Part shown: positions 34,442-43,129 of the stretch, one piece after another
Numbering within the stretch: the first letter of the stretch is position 1
Layout: every line of letters starts with the position of its first letter
Origin: Actinophytocola sp.
GTDB taxonomy: Bacteria; Actinomycetota; Actinomycetes; Mycobacteriales; Pseudonocardiaceae
Direction: 5' to 3'
Length of the DNA: 49,931 nucleotides
Assembly: GCF_009379765.1 (NCBI RefSeq)
Contig: NZ_WHTD01000047.1
Coordinates: 1 to 49,931, forward strand
Notes under the pieces: model-generated
Told to the model about the DNA's origin: nothing
Databases searched by the model: none
What the model saw: the letters and a program-made list of their open reading frames with translations, nothing else
Made by a program: the position numbers and the translations under genes

Positions 34442-37400
34442 TCAGCTGCCCCGGATGGCTGACTCGACCGCGGCCACCTGGTCGGCCAGCAGGCCTACCG
34501 CGCCGATCGCGCGGGACATCGGGTCGTCGCCCGAGCCGCCGAGGGCCTTCTCCCGGAGGTAGCCGGCCTTCACCTCGGACCAGCGGGTTGCCTGTTCCGG
34601 GGTCAGGGTGCCGCGCAGCTCGGCCAGCTTCAGCAGGTTCGCCTCCGCTCCCGCGGTGAGGGTCTGCGCCTCGCCGAGGTAGTGGTCGTCGATCACCGAC
34701 TCCAGCTCGGCGTCGTTCATCACCGGGACGATCCGCTCGGCCAGCTTGTTCATGTTCCGGTACGAGCCCTGCAGCTGGAACGGCGGCTCGGTGCGGGACG
34801 CGTCCGCCTGTGCGGCCGAGGCGATGTAGGCCTGGTTGTTGGCCAGCACCACCTGCTGCACCCGCGACAGCTTGCGCAGCACCGAGAGCACCTGGTCCAG
34901 CTCGACCGACGAGTACGCGTGCGACAGCTGGTCCGAGCGCACCGACTCCTCACCCCGAGCAAGCCGCACCAGCAGCTCGATGTCCGCACGCTCCCGTGTG
35001 GACAGTGGGGCCAGCACGGCGTTGGACGTCAGCGAGTTCTCGACATAGCTCAACGCGAACAGCACTTCCCGGCCGGACAGCACGTCGCCGAGGTTCCACA
35101 CGTCCGCGCGGTTGGCGAGCATGTCCGGGATCCGGAACCGCTTGCCCTGCTCGGTGTACGGGTTGCCGGCCATGCACACCGCGAACCGCTTGCCACGCAT
35201 GTCGTACGTGCGGGTCCGACCCTGCCAGACCCCCTCCATCCTGCGCTGCGCGTCGCACAGCGAGATGAACTTCTGCAGCAGCTCCGGGTTGGTGTGCTGG
35301 ATGTCGTCCAGGTACAGCAGCGCGTTGTTGCCCAGCTCCAGCGCGAACGAGATCTTCTCGATCTCCTGGCGCGCGGTGGCGTTGGGCGCGTCGGCCGGGT
35401 CGAGCGAGGTGACCTCGTGGCCCAGCGCAGGCCCGTTGACCTTCACGAACACCAGCCCGAGCCGGTTCGCGACGTACTCCATCAGCGTCGTCTTGCCGTA
35501 GCCCGGCGGGGAGATGAGCAGCAGCAGACCCATCTGGTCGGTGCGCTTGGCGTCGCCGACCGCGCCGAGCTGCTTGGCCAGGTTGTCGCCGATGAGCGGC
35601 AGGTACACCTCGTCGAGCAGCCGGTTGCGCACGAACGCGCTCATGACCTTCGGCTTGAACTCCTCGAGCCGCAGCCGCTCGCGCTCGCGGGTGACCAGCT
35701 CGTTGCGGAGCCGCTGGTAGGCCCGGTACGCGGGCACCTTGGACACCTGGAACTCGCGGGTCCGGGTGAGCACCTCGTCGAGCCGCAGCGGGAGCTTGCG
35801 ATCGACCACCCGCGGGTGCGACCCGAGCAGCCCCTCCACCGTGGCCGACAGCGTGGCCGACGAGTCGTGCCGCGGCAGCTCGCACAGCACGAGCGCCACG
35901 GCTTCGGGTAGGTCGTCCGTCGCGAGACCGTCCACAGTGGGAAGGAACGCGGACAGCCACGCCCGCACCAGCTGGTGCCGGGCCGCGAGATCGTCACCGA
36001 GCGCGCGCAGGTCGCCGTCGAGCTCCTTGCGGACGCCCAGCGCGCGCCGGAACTTGTCGACCATCGTGCGCGCGCCCGCACTCGTGACGAACCCGAGCGG
36101 CGTCGACGCCAGCTCCTCGAACAAGTACTCGGCGGCCAGCGCCGGCGGCTCGTCGAGACCCGCGCCGCGGTGGAACCCGCTCATCGCCGCCGACAGCTCG
36201 GCGCACAGCTCGGCGACCGCCGGCACCGGCCCGAACGCCGAGCGTGCCCTGGCGAGCGACCCGGCACGGGTCGACCAGAGCCGGCGGGTGGGCTCGTCGG
36301 CGCCGAAGCTCCAGAACAGCTGGGCCGCGGCCCGCGCGTCCGGCGGGTAGCGCAACAACCCGGCGCCCGCGTGCAGGCGCAGCAGCACCGAGAGGATCGC
36401 CGCGGCGTCGTGGTCGTGCACGCCGCGCTCGTAGCCCTCGTCGTAGCGGGACTCCGCCGCCTCGCGTACCAGGTCGAGCAGGTCCGCGGGCTCGTGCGAG
36501 GCGTCGGGCGGCACGTCGGCGAGAAGGCTCGTGGCGAGGTACTCCGCGCGGTAGACCTCGGCCGACTCGGACACCAGGATCTGGTCCCAGAACGGCTTGG
36601 TCGCCTCGAAGTCCTTGTCCCGCACGGGTTCCCGGAAGTCGGTGCCGGTGACCGCAAGCGACATCCGGCCGTCCTTGGGCACCAGCGTGAGGTCGATGGC
36701 CTGAGTGTTGACCGCGAACCGGTGCCGGCCCAGCCGGAGGGTCTCGCCGCCAGTTTTGTCGTCGCTGCCGAACAGGTCCGCGCGGTCCCGCAGCGACCGG
36801 CCGGCCTCCTGCCGCGCGGCCTTGATCCGCCCCGCCAGCTCCTCGGCGCGCACCGAGTCCTCGAGCGCGCGCAGCTCGTCGGCGACGCTGCGGACCTTCG
36901 CGACCATGGGGTCGGAGGCGAAGTAGGTGTTGATCTCGTCCAATGAGGACAGCGCGGCGACCCGCCGGTTGATGCTGGTGAGGACCCGCTCGGCGGAGTC
37001 GACCAGCCGGTCCGCGCGCCGCGCCCGCTCGTCGACCAGCGACTGCTTGCGCGAGGAGAACGCCTCGTAGACGTCGGTGCGCTTCTCGCCGAGCTCGGCG
37101 AGGAAGTCGTCGAACTCGGCGAACCGCGACTCCAGGTTCTCCAGCCGCAGCAGCAGCCTGCCGAGCTGCTCGGCACAGCGCTGCGGGGTGTCCGCCACCG
37201 CGAGCGCACCGGTGATCGCCTGGCCCAGCAGCGCGAACTCGGCGGCGAACGCGGCCCGCCCCTCGGTGGACAGCAGCGCCTTGCGCCGGCCGTCCAGCGT
37301 GGCCCGGGCACGGTTGACGCCGCCGAGCACCTCGCCGACCCGCTCCAGGATCTGGGTGCGCACGGTGGCGTCGGCGATGTCGAGCGACCCGACGACCTCG

Positions 37401-39415
37401 GTGACGATCTCCAGCCCGCCCGCCTGCTCGGCGAGCCGCTCGCCCACCGGGCCGGCCTCGGCGACCGTCTTGATCGCGTCGGCGTCGGCGACCAGCGCGT
37501 CGACCGTCCGGTGGTAGCCGGCGAACGCGTCCGGGCCGCGCAGGAACTCGACCGCCCGCTTGGCCGCGGCGCCCAGCTCGGACTCCAGCGTCGTGGCCAG
37601 CTCGTCGATCTCGGCGGTGTCCACGTACCGCAGCTCGCGCAGCGTCACCAGCCGGCCCTGCGCGCGGCGCAGCTCGGCGAGCTGGGCCACCCACTGGTCG
37701 GCCGACTTCGGCGCCTCGCCGCGAACCCGGCGCACCAGCGACGCGATCGCCTCGCCCGCCGCACCCAGCTCCTTGGCCGCGGTGCCGGTGAGCGACTGGA
37801 CGTTCTCGAACTCGGCCAGCGCCCGCTCGGCGGTGGCCCGCACGTCCGCGACCGGGGTGCGCAGGTCACCCAGCTCGGACTCGCCGAGCCAGTGGTAGTT
37901 GTCGAACGCCCTGGCGCACGCGGCGATGAGGCCCTCGAACATGGCCGTCGACGGCGCCATCTCGCCGATCATGCGGGTGACCGACAGGCAGTCGGAGATG
38001 CCGCGTACGAGGTCCGCGTTGCCCACCCGCTCCAGCGGCCCGGTGCCCACCGGTTGCGACGCGGCGAAGCTGTCCGACACGTACGGCGTCTGCCACACCT
38101 GCATCGGGTGCACCCGGGTCGGTTCCTCGGACGTGGCCCGGAACGCGACCAGCGTGCCGTCCTCGAACAGGGAGTACCCGTGACACGGCAGCGGGGTGGC
38201 GACCTCCTTGCGGATCACGTTGTAGGGCAGCAGCAGCGTGCGCCCCTCCCGGCGGGCGTGGAACGCGTACACCACGTCCTCGCCGTTGGGTGAGCGGATG
38301 ACCCGCTCGAACTCGAGGTCGTCGGTGTCGGTGTCGAAGGTGCGGGACGCGCCGGTGGCGAGGTAGTACCCGCCGGGGAAGATCAGGCCCTGGTCCTCGG
38401 GCAGCCGCTGGCACGCCTGGCCGATGCCGTCGAGCCGCACGACGCTCTTGGTCCGGGTGTTGAAGACCAGGTGGCGCCAGGTCGTCTCCTTGTAGGGCAG
38501 GATCTTCAGCAGGATCAGCGGGCCGACCATCGCGTAGCGCACGTCGGCGTCGGCGAGGCTCTGCAGCGGCTCGTCCACCGGCTCGCGGTAGATGCCCTCG
38601 CCGACCTCGGTGTTGTTCTCGATCTTGACGGTCAGGTCGCCGCCCAGCGTCTCGATGAAGACCTGGTGCTCGATCGAGATGTGCGGGAACCGGCCGAGGA
38701 CATGGTGCTCGCGGGTGGTATCGACCCACTCGAAGTCGTGCGGTGGCGGGAAGACGTGATCGCGCTCGCCCGCGTTGTCGAGGTAGGAGATCGTGCCGCC
38801 GTCGCGGCCCCCGGCGCCGGCAGGCCCGGAACCGACCGCCCAGCGCAGCACCTTGATGTCCTCGGTGCGCGGGCCGGTCTGGAAGACCGCCAGCAGCTTG
38901 CCCTCGACCGGGCGCAGCTGTAGCAGCCGGGTCTCCCGGTAGTAGCGGTGCAGCTCGGTGAAGTCACGCCGGAACCGCTCGTCACGCAGCAGCTCGGGAC
39001 GCTCGTCGGGGCCCGCGTCCTCGAACCGGAACGCGTCGCCGTCCCGGGTGAACCGGTGCAGCGAGAACACGTCGTCGACCGTGGTCTCCGGCTTGAGGCC
39101 GATGAACACGTTGTAGCCGAACAGCATCAGGCCGCCGGCCCCGTTGCCGTCGCCGTCCGGGACGGACACGATGTCGCGCGGCACGCAGTTGTGCTCGGTG
39201 CGGATCCGCTCGGCGCCGACGAGCCGCAGCTCGGTGCTCCCGAACACCTCGAGCCGCTGCGCGTTGAGCGCCTCGGCCCGCTTCGTGAGCTCGGCCGCCT
39301 GGGCGGCGAGCCGGGTCCGGAGCACCTCGTAGGTGCGCGCGTCCAGCCCGTCCTGTTCGGCCACTGCGGACCCCCCGGCCGGCTTGGCCGGGGAGTCCGT
39401 CACCGTGTGGGTCAC
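34442..39415 (-). CDS. giant AAA+ ATPase, DUF3686 'DNA repair ATPase' family
   Basis: A 1657-aa protein. The N-terminal third (about 1-480) has beta-rich DUF3686-type sequence (RDIVSVPDGDG, LFGYNVFIGLKPETTVDDVF, WRHLVFNTRTKSVVRLDGIG). The middle (about 490-900) is helical and coiled-coil-like, and 1000-1250 is helical. A C-terminal AAA+ module follows: Walker A SPPGYGKTTLMEYVANRLG near 1300, Walker B LLYLDDIQHTNPE near 1368, and the sensor-1 region FAVCMAGNPYTEQ with possible arginine fingers in PDMLANRADVW. The GTG start overlaps the flotillin stop by four bases. The family name comes from annotation tradition; a role in membrane or DNA stress with flotillin is inferred. Confidence 0.9.
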   Translation of the reverse strand: MTHTVTDSPAKPAGGSAVAEQDGLDARTYEVLRTRLAAQAAELTKRAEALNAQRLEVFGSTELRLVGAERIRTEHNCVPRDIVSVPDGDGNGAGGLMLFGYNVFIGLKPETTVDDVFSLHRFTRDGDAFRFEDAGPDERPELLRDERFRRDFTELHRYYRETRLLQLRPVEGKLLAVFQTGPRTEDIKVLRWAVGSGPAGAGGRDGGTISYLDNAGERDHVFPPPHDFEWVDTTREHHVLGRFPHISIEHQVFIETLGGDLTVKIENNTEVGEGIYREPVDEPLQSLADADVRYAMVGPLILLKILPYKETTWRHLVFNTRTKSVVRLDGIGQACQRLPEDQGLIFPGGYYLATGASRTFDTDTDDLEFERVIRSPNGEDVVYAFHARREGRTLLLPYNVIRKEVATPLPCHGYSLFEDGTLVAFRATSEEPTRVHPMQVWQTPYVSDSFAASQPVGTGPLERVGNADLVRGISDCLSVTRMIGEMAPSTAMFEGLIAACARAFDNYHWLGESELGDLRTPVADVRATAERALAEFENVQSLTGTAAKELGAAGEAIASLVRRVRGEAPKSADQWVAQLAELRRAQGRLVTLRELRYVDTAEIDELATTLESELGAAAKRAVEFLRGPDAFAGYHRTVDALVADADAIKTVAEAGPVGERLAEQAGGLEIVTEVVGSLDIADATVRTQILERVGEVLGGVNRARATLDGRRKALLSTEGRAAFAAEFALLGQAITGALAVADTPQRCAEQLGRLLLRLENLESRFAEFDDFLAELGEKRTDVYEAFSSRKQSLVDERARRADRLVDSAERVLTSINRRVAALSSLDEINTYFASDPMVAKVRSVADELRALEDSVRAEELAGRIKAARQEAGRSLRDRADLFGSDDKTGGETLRLGRHRFAVNTQAIDLTLVPKDGRMSLAVTGTDFREPVRDKDFEATKPFWDQILVSESAEVYRAEYLATSLLADVPPDASHEPADLLDLVREAAESRYDEGYERGVHDHDAAAILSVLLRLHAGAGLLRYPPDARAAAQLFWSFGADEPTRRLWSTRAGSLARARSAFGPVPAVAELCAELSAAMSGFHRGAGLDEPPALAAEYLFEELASTPLGFVTSAGARTMVDKFRRALGVRKELDGDLRALGDDLAARHQLVRAWLSAFLPTVDGLATDDLPEAVALVLCELPRHDSSATLSATVEGLLGSHPRVVDRKLPLRLDEVLTRTREFQVSKVPAYRAYQRLRNELVTRERERLRLEEFKPKVMSAFVRNRLLDEVYLPLIGDNLAKQLGAVGDAKRTDQMGLLLLISPPGYGKTTLMEYVANRLGLVFVKVNGPALGHEVTSLDPADAPNATARQEIEKISFALELGNNALLYLDDIQHTNPELLQKFISLCDAQRRMEGVWQGRTRTYDMRGKRFAVCMAGNPYTEQGKRFRIPDMLANRADVWNLGDVLSGREVLFALSYVENSLTSNAVLAPLSTRERADIELLVRLARGEESVRSDQLSHAYSSVELDQVLSVLRKLSRVQQVVLANNQAYIASAAQADASRTEPPFQLQGSYRNMNKLAERIVPVMNDAELESVIDDHYLGEAQTLTAGAEANLLKLAELRGTLTPEQATRWSEVKAGYLREKALGGSGDDPMSRAIGAVGLLADQVAAVESAIRGS

Positions 39416-41412
39416 TGCTTCGACGCGATGACGGCGGCCGGCGGCTCGGCCACGGTGACCGGGACGGCCGGCACGCCGTTCAGCAGCTCCTGGATGCGGG
39501 TCGCGTTCGGGCCGCCGTCCTTCATGAGCTTCATCAGCATCGCCGACATCGACAGGTTCTTCACGTCGTCACTGCCGAGCGAGGTCAGGATCTGCTTGAC
39601 GTCGTCGGCGAAGTTGGCTTCGCCGTTGAGCCAGGGGCCCGCGAGCTTCTGCGCCACCTCGGAGTTCTCCACGAAGCCGTCGACGCCCTTGCCGAGTGCG
39701 ATCGAGCCCATGAGCTTGTCGAAGAACACCGTGTCGCCGCCGACGATGTCGATGTCGGCCTTCTCCAGCCCCTTCGCGAGCACCGAGGCCTGCGCCGCGG
39801 CGACCTCACGCTGCGCCTGGATGCCGGCCAGCCGGACGTCCTTCTCGGTTTCGAGGCGGAGCCGGAACTCCTCGTGCCCGCGGGAGGCATCGTCCAGCGT
39901 GGCCATCGCGGCGGCCTTCTCGGTGAGGCCCTCGGCCTCGCCCTTGAGCTTCTCGCGCAGCGCGTCGGCGCCGGCCAGCGCCTTCTCCCGGATCACGATC
40001 GACTCGGCGCGACCCTCCTTCTCGATGACCTCGGCGCCGCGCTCGCGCACCTGCACGTCGGCCAGCCCCTCGGCGGCCGCCTCGGCCTGGATTCCCTCGG
40101 CGAGCCGGATCTTGGCGGTGGCGTCGAGCTCGGCGGCCTGCTGGCGGGCCTCGGCGAGCAGCAGCTCCTCGCGGGCCTTGAACTTGGCGGCGGCCTCCGC
40201 GGCCTCGGCCGCCTTGATGTCCTTGACCAGGCTCTCCTGCGCATCGGCCTCGGCCCTGATGACGATCGCCTGGCGGGACCGCTCGGCCTCCTCGACCGCG
40301 CGCAGCCGCTTGATGTTCTCCTCCTGCTCGGCCACGGTCTTGTCGACCGCGATCCGCTCCCGGACGACCTCGGCGACCGAGCGCTTCTCGACCTCGACCT
40401 CCTTGTCCTTGGCGGCGTTCGCGAGGGCGATCTCCCGCTCGCGGCCGACGACCTCGAGCTGGCGGTCCTTCTCGATCCGCTCGGTCTCGATCGCGATGAC
40501 CCGCTCGCGGTTCTTCTCGGCGACCGCGACCTCGCGGGCCCGGTTCTGGTCCTGGACGCCGAGCTGCTCGTCGGTGCGCAGGTTCGCGGTCTGGGCCTTG
40601 AGCCGCTCCTCGGCGGCCACCTTGGCGGTCTCGGCCTCCTCCCGGGCACGCATGGTCTCGACCTCACGGTGCTGCCGGTTCTCCGCGTCGGCCTGCCGGC
40701 GCTCCAGCTCGAGGATGGCCTCCCGGGCGTCGACGTTCTGGCGGGTGATCTCCTTCTCCTCGTTGCGGGTGAACTCGTTGGTGCGCACGTGCTCGATCGC
40801 GGTGAGCTCGGTGATCTTGCGGATGCCCTGCGCGTCGAGGATGTTGTTGGTGTCCAGCTGCGCGAGCGGGGTCTGCTCGAGGAAGTCGATGGCCGCGTCC
40901 TCGAGGCTGTATCCGTTGAGGTCGGTGCCGATCACCTGGAGGATGCGATCCCGGAACTCGTCGCGCTTGGTGTAGAGGTCCACGAAGTCGAGGTGCTTGC
41001 CCACGGTCTTGAGCGCCTCGGAGAACTTGGCGTTGAACAGCTCCTGCAGCGTCACCTGGTCGCTGGCCCGTGCGGTGCCGATGGCCTGGGCGACCTTGAC
41101 GACGTCCTCGACGGTCTTGTTGACCCGCACGAAGAACGTGATCCGGATGTCCGCGCGGATGTTGTCCCGGCAGATCAGCCCGTCCTGGCCGGTCCGCTCG
41201 ATCTCGATGGTCTTCACCGAGATGTCCATCGTCTCCGCCTTGTGCAGCACCGGGAGCACGACCGCGCCGGTGAACGTGACGTGCACGTTGCGCACCTTGG
41301 AGACGATCAGCGCCTTGCCCTGCTCGACCTTGAGGAACAGGCGGCTGATGGCGATGAGGAGGATGAGCAGAACGGCGAGCACCACGCCGATCGCGATGAG
41401 GATTGGCTCCAT
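39412..41412 (-). CDS. flotillin (YqiK-like SPFH protein)
   Basis: A 666-aa band-7/SPFH scaffold protein of membrane microdomains. An N-terminal membrane helix (about 3-25, ILIAIGVVLAVLLILLIAIS) precedes the SPFH domain (about 30-200; EQGKALIVSKVRNVHVTFTG, TIEIERTGQDGLICRDNIRA). A very long charged coiled coil rich in Ala/Glu (about 210-520) follows, with a C-terminal oligomerisation segment (LAKGLEKADIDIVGGDTVFF) and a Pro/Val tail. Length and tail match YqiK rather than short FloT. It lies 16 bases after the YqiJ-like gene and overlaps the ATPase gene by four bases. Confidence 0.93.
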   Translation of the reverse strand: MEPILIAIGVVLAVLLILLIAISRLFLKVEQGKALIVSKVRNVHVTFTGAVVLPVLHKAETMDISVKTIEIERTGQDGLICRDNIRADIRITFFVRVNKTVEDVVKVAQAIGTARASDQVTLQELFNAKFSEALKTVGKHLDFVDLYTKRDEFRDRILQVIGTDLNGYSLEDAAIDFLEQTPLAQLDTNNILDAQGIRKITELTAIEHVRTNEFTRNEEKEITRQNVDAREAILELERRQADAENRQHREVETMRAREEAETAKVAAEERLKAQTANLRTDEQLGVQDQNRAREVAVAEKNRERVIAIETERIEKDRQLEVVGREREIALANAAKDKEVEVEKRSVAEVVRERIAVDKTVAEQEENIKRLRAVEEAERSRQAIVIRAEADAQESLVKDIKAAEAAEAAAKFKAREELLLAEARQQAAELDATAKIRLAEGIQAEAAAEGLADVQVRERGAEVIEKEGRAESIVIREKALAGADALREKLKGEAEGLTEKAAAMATLDDASRGHEEFRLRLETEKDVRLAGIQAQREVAAAQASVLAKGLEKADIDIVGGDTVFFDKLMGSIALGKGVDGFVENSEVAQKLAGPWLNGEANFADDVKQILTSLGSDDVKNLSMSAMLMKLMKDGGPNATRIQELLNGVPAVPVTVAEPPAAVIASKQ

Positions 41413-41428
41413 CGTGGACCTTTCTTGA

Positions 41429-42055
41429 TCAGGTGGCGGCCGGCGCGACCCAGAAGAACTCGCCGTCGGTGTCGTAGTCGAAGATCAGCGCCAGGCGGCC
41501 GGCGGTCAGCTCGTGCTCGCCGGTCTGGCGGACCTGGATGACCGCGGACGACCCGTCCGCGGCGGTGACCTCGGCCTGGCCGAAGTCGGTGGAGACCTTG
41601 CCGGTGCGGACGACGCACTCGCGCCCGATGAAGTCGGCGCGGGACGGCTCGAGGCCGGAGACGTAGAGCTTGCGCAGCGGCAGCGCGATGAGCCGCGCCG
41701 CGAGCAGCCCCACGACGATCGCGACGACGAGCACCCCGATGCCGAGTGCGGTCGCGAGCGCGCCGTCGAGGCCGACGAGCAGCAACCCGCCGACCAGGCT
41801 GACGAACCACGCGAAGATGATCAGTACGGAAAGGGAGACGGTGACCGGGACGCCGCCGAGCCCGAGCCCGTCGAGCAGGCCGCCGCCGTCGCCGTCGTCG
41901 CCACCACCGTCGTCCCCGCCGACGTCGTCCCCGCCCCCGACGTCGATGTCCAGCGTCCCGAGCACGACCAGCAGCCAGTAGAGAACGACGACGACGAGCA
42001 GGAAACTGAGGAGTACAGCGGGAAAGGACAGCGCGGCGTCGACGAACTCGCCCAT
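41429..42055 (-). CDS. YqiJ/NfeD-like OB-fold membrane protein
   Basis: A 208-aa partner of flotillins. TM1 (about 10-32) is followed by a Gly/Asp-rich linker (about 38-58), two or three more helices (about 68-125), and a C-terminal OB-fold (about 130-208; DFIGRECVVRTGKVSTDFGQ, AVIQVRQTGEHELTAGRLAL). The ATG at 42055 sits eight bases after GGGAGG; a TTG two codons upstream is too close to that SD. First gene of the four-gene operon. In E. coli YqiJ and YqiK form the same pair. The acidic linker is much longer in Asp/Gly than seems necessary and is a local repeat (GGDD units). Confidence 0.88.
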   Translation of the reverse strand: MGEFVDAALSFPAVLLSFLLVVVVLYWLLVVLGTLDIDVGGGDDVGGDDGGGDDGDGGGLLDGLGLGGVPVTVSLSVLIIFAWFVSLVGGLLLVGLDGALATALGIGVLVVAIVVGLLAARLIALPLRKLYVSGLEPSRADFIGRECVVRTGKVSTDFGQAEVTAADGSSAVIQVRQTGEHELTAGRLALIFDYDTDGEFFWVAPAAT

Positions 42056-42189
42056 GTGCAATGCCTCCCGAGCCCCACCCTCGGCATCCCGCCACCGGGT
42101 TGCCCGCGAGCCGCGAGCATACTCAGGCGGAATGCCCGTTCAGGAGCGGTTCGGTGAAAATGCGCGCTGTTGTGCGGGTATTTCCACCG

Positions 42190-42356
42190 CTAGTGTCGCG
42201 TGATCCTGAAACCTTTGCGTCCGCTGTGGATCAACGTGGCTCCTGGCAAGGCGGAGGAAAGCCGCTCGTACTGGATGTACTTGGGCTTTTCTCCAACGCA
42301 TCCAGGGGCCGCGTTGGCCGCAGCGGCGTAAAGGTTTCAGGGTCACGCGATACTAG
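42190..42356. mobile_element. 167-bp full-length palindromic MITE-like element
   Basis: The terminal inverted repeats 42190-42219 and 42327-42356 match at 27 of 30 positions (left end CTAGTGTCGCGTGATCCTGA) and both end in CTAG. The similarity continues inward: CCGCTGTGG/CCAACGCGGC-type blocks and CCTGG...GAGGAAAGCC versus its inverted counterpart pair up to a centre near 42273. No coding capacity is seen. It sits upstream of the flotillin operon promoter and just after the GlsB terminator-like hairpin. A non-autonomous element mobilised in trans, or a large hairpin repeat, are the alternatives. Confidence 0.7.
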
Positions 42357-42412
42357 TGTCCCGTGGTTCTGGTTGCGTGGGCCGCAGCGGGCGCCAGGGG
42401 GCCAAGGGACAC
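42356..42412 (-). terminator. possible terminator after GlsB-like gene
   Basis: An inverted repeat GTGTCCC (42356-42362) / GGGACAC (42406-42412) with further partial pairing (GTGGTTCTGG against CCAGGGGGCCAAG). It lies directly downstream of the GlsB-like stop on the minus strand. There is no U-tract, so assignment as a terminator is tentative. Confidence 0.35.
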
Positions 42413-42417
42413 CAGGG

Positions 42418-42687
42418 TTACCGCGGCTGGCGCGCCCGCACCCCGGACAGCAGCGAGACACCCCCACCGGCGAAGATGACCTGCAGCGCGAGCTCGGTCC
42501 AGTCGACACCCGGCGTGTCCGCGACGCCGATGATGCCCGCCACCCCGGTGCCCGCCACGGCGGCCACGATTCCGACAAGAATGGTGACGAACAGTGACAG
42601 CTGCCGCTTTCCGGGGGCGATGAGCCGCCCGAGCCCACCGACAGCCGCCCCGAAGATGATGGCCGTAATGATCCCGGTGATCTCCAC
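42418..42687 (-). CDS. GlsB/YeaQ/YmgE family stress-response membrane protein
   Basis: An 89-aa protein of the transglycosylase-associated family with three hydrophobic segments: GIITAIIFGAAVGGLGRLIA, LFVTILVGIVAAVAGTGVAG and LALQVIFAGGGVSLLSGV, plus the characteristic GRLIAPGKR turn. Start GTG at 42687 with GGAGGGAG upstream; longer in-frame starts are SD-less and hydrophilic. Members are small inner-membrane proteins induced by stress, mechanism unknown. A perfect 10-bp hairpin lies just upstream of the SD (42704-42731). Confidence 0.9.
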   Translation of the reverse strand: MEITGIITAIIFGAAVGGLGRLIAPGKRQLSLFVTILVGIVAAVAGTGVAGIIGVADTPGVDWTELALQVIFAGGGVSLLSGVRARQPR

Positions 42688-42703
42688 GAGAGCTCCCTCC
42701 TCC

Positions 42704-42731
42704 TGTGGGCGCCGGTCCACGGGCGCCCACA
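42704..42731 (-). promoter_or_regulatory. perfect 10-bp hairpin upstream of the GlsB-like SD
   Basis: The arms TGTGGGCGCC (42704-42713) and GGCGCCCACA (42722-42731) pair completely around an 8-base loop. In the minus-strand transcript the hairpin would end about two bases before the AGGAGGGAG SD of the GlsB-like gene. It could tune translation or stability of the leader, or be a palindromic operator. Confidence 0.4.
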
Positions 42732-42853
42732 TACCAGGATCGGCCCGCGGAGGCCCCGTGACATCGGGCATCACCCGGAGAGAACCCTGACCCGCGACCC
42801 GACCGACCACCGACATGGACATCGCCGAGGTCGAGGGCCGGTGGCCGGGCGCG

Positions 42854-43129
42854 CTAGAAGGACGTGCGGTTGTACTTCGCGAGGATCGCGCGGATCTTGT
42901 CGTCCTCGCGGTCCGCCGCGGGCACCAGCACCTCGGTGACGACGTCGGTCAGCTCGGCGAGGCGCTGGTGCAGCCTGCGCGTCTCCTGCACCTCGTGCTC
43001 GAGCTCGGTGACCCGGTCACGCAGCCGGCGCAGTTCCTCGTCCACGCCGACGACCCGGGCGAGCCGCTTGGCTTGCCGAAACACGATGTCCCGGGTCCCG
43101 GCACGCAGCCTCGTCTTCAGTGTTTCCAT
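42854..43129 (-). CDS. small coiled-coil protein overlapping the LicD-methyltransferase gene
   Basis: A 91-aa protein (METLKTRLRAGTRDIVFRQA) with a basic N-terminus and a clear heptad coiled coil (about 30-62, DEELRRLRDRVTELEHEV), ending KIRAILAKYNRTSF. Its ATG lies inside the last codons of the upstream gene, overlapping by 13 bases, so the two are co-translated. A GGTGG-like SD is nearby. No known family is recognised with certainty; it may be a subunit or scaffold of the transferase-methyltransferase encoded upstream. Confidence 0.75.
   Translation of the reverse strand: METLKTRLRAGTRDIVFRQAKRLARVVGVDEELRRLRDRVTELEHEVQETRRLHQRLAELTDVVTEVLVPAADREDDKIRAILAKYNRTSF

Larger units (their letters stand above)
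42056..42417. other. 362-bp gene-free stretch containing a palindromic element and a hairpin
   Basis: The stretch lies between the YqiJ-like start (minus) and the GlsB-like stop (minus). It holds the palindromic element 42190-42356 and the smaller inverted repeat 42356-42412, both listed separately. The 130 bp next to the YqiJ-like gene (42060-42189) should contain the operon's promoter; no clear -35/-10 pair was identified. Confidence 0.6.
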
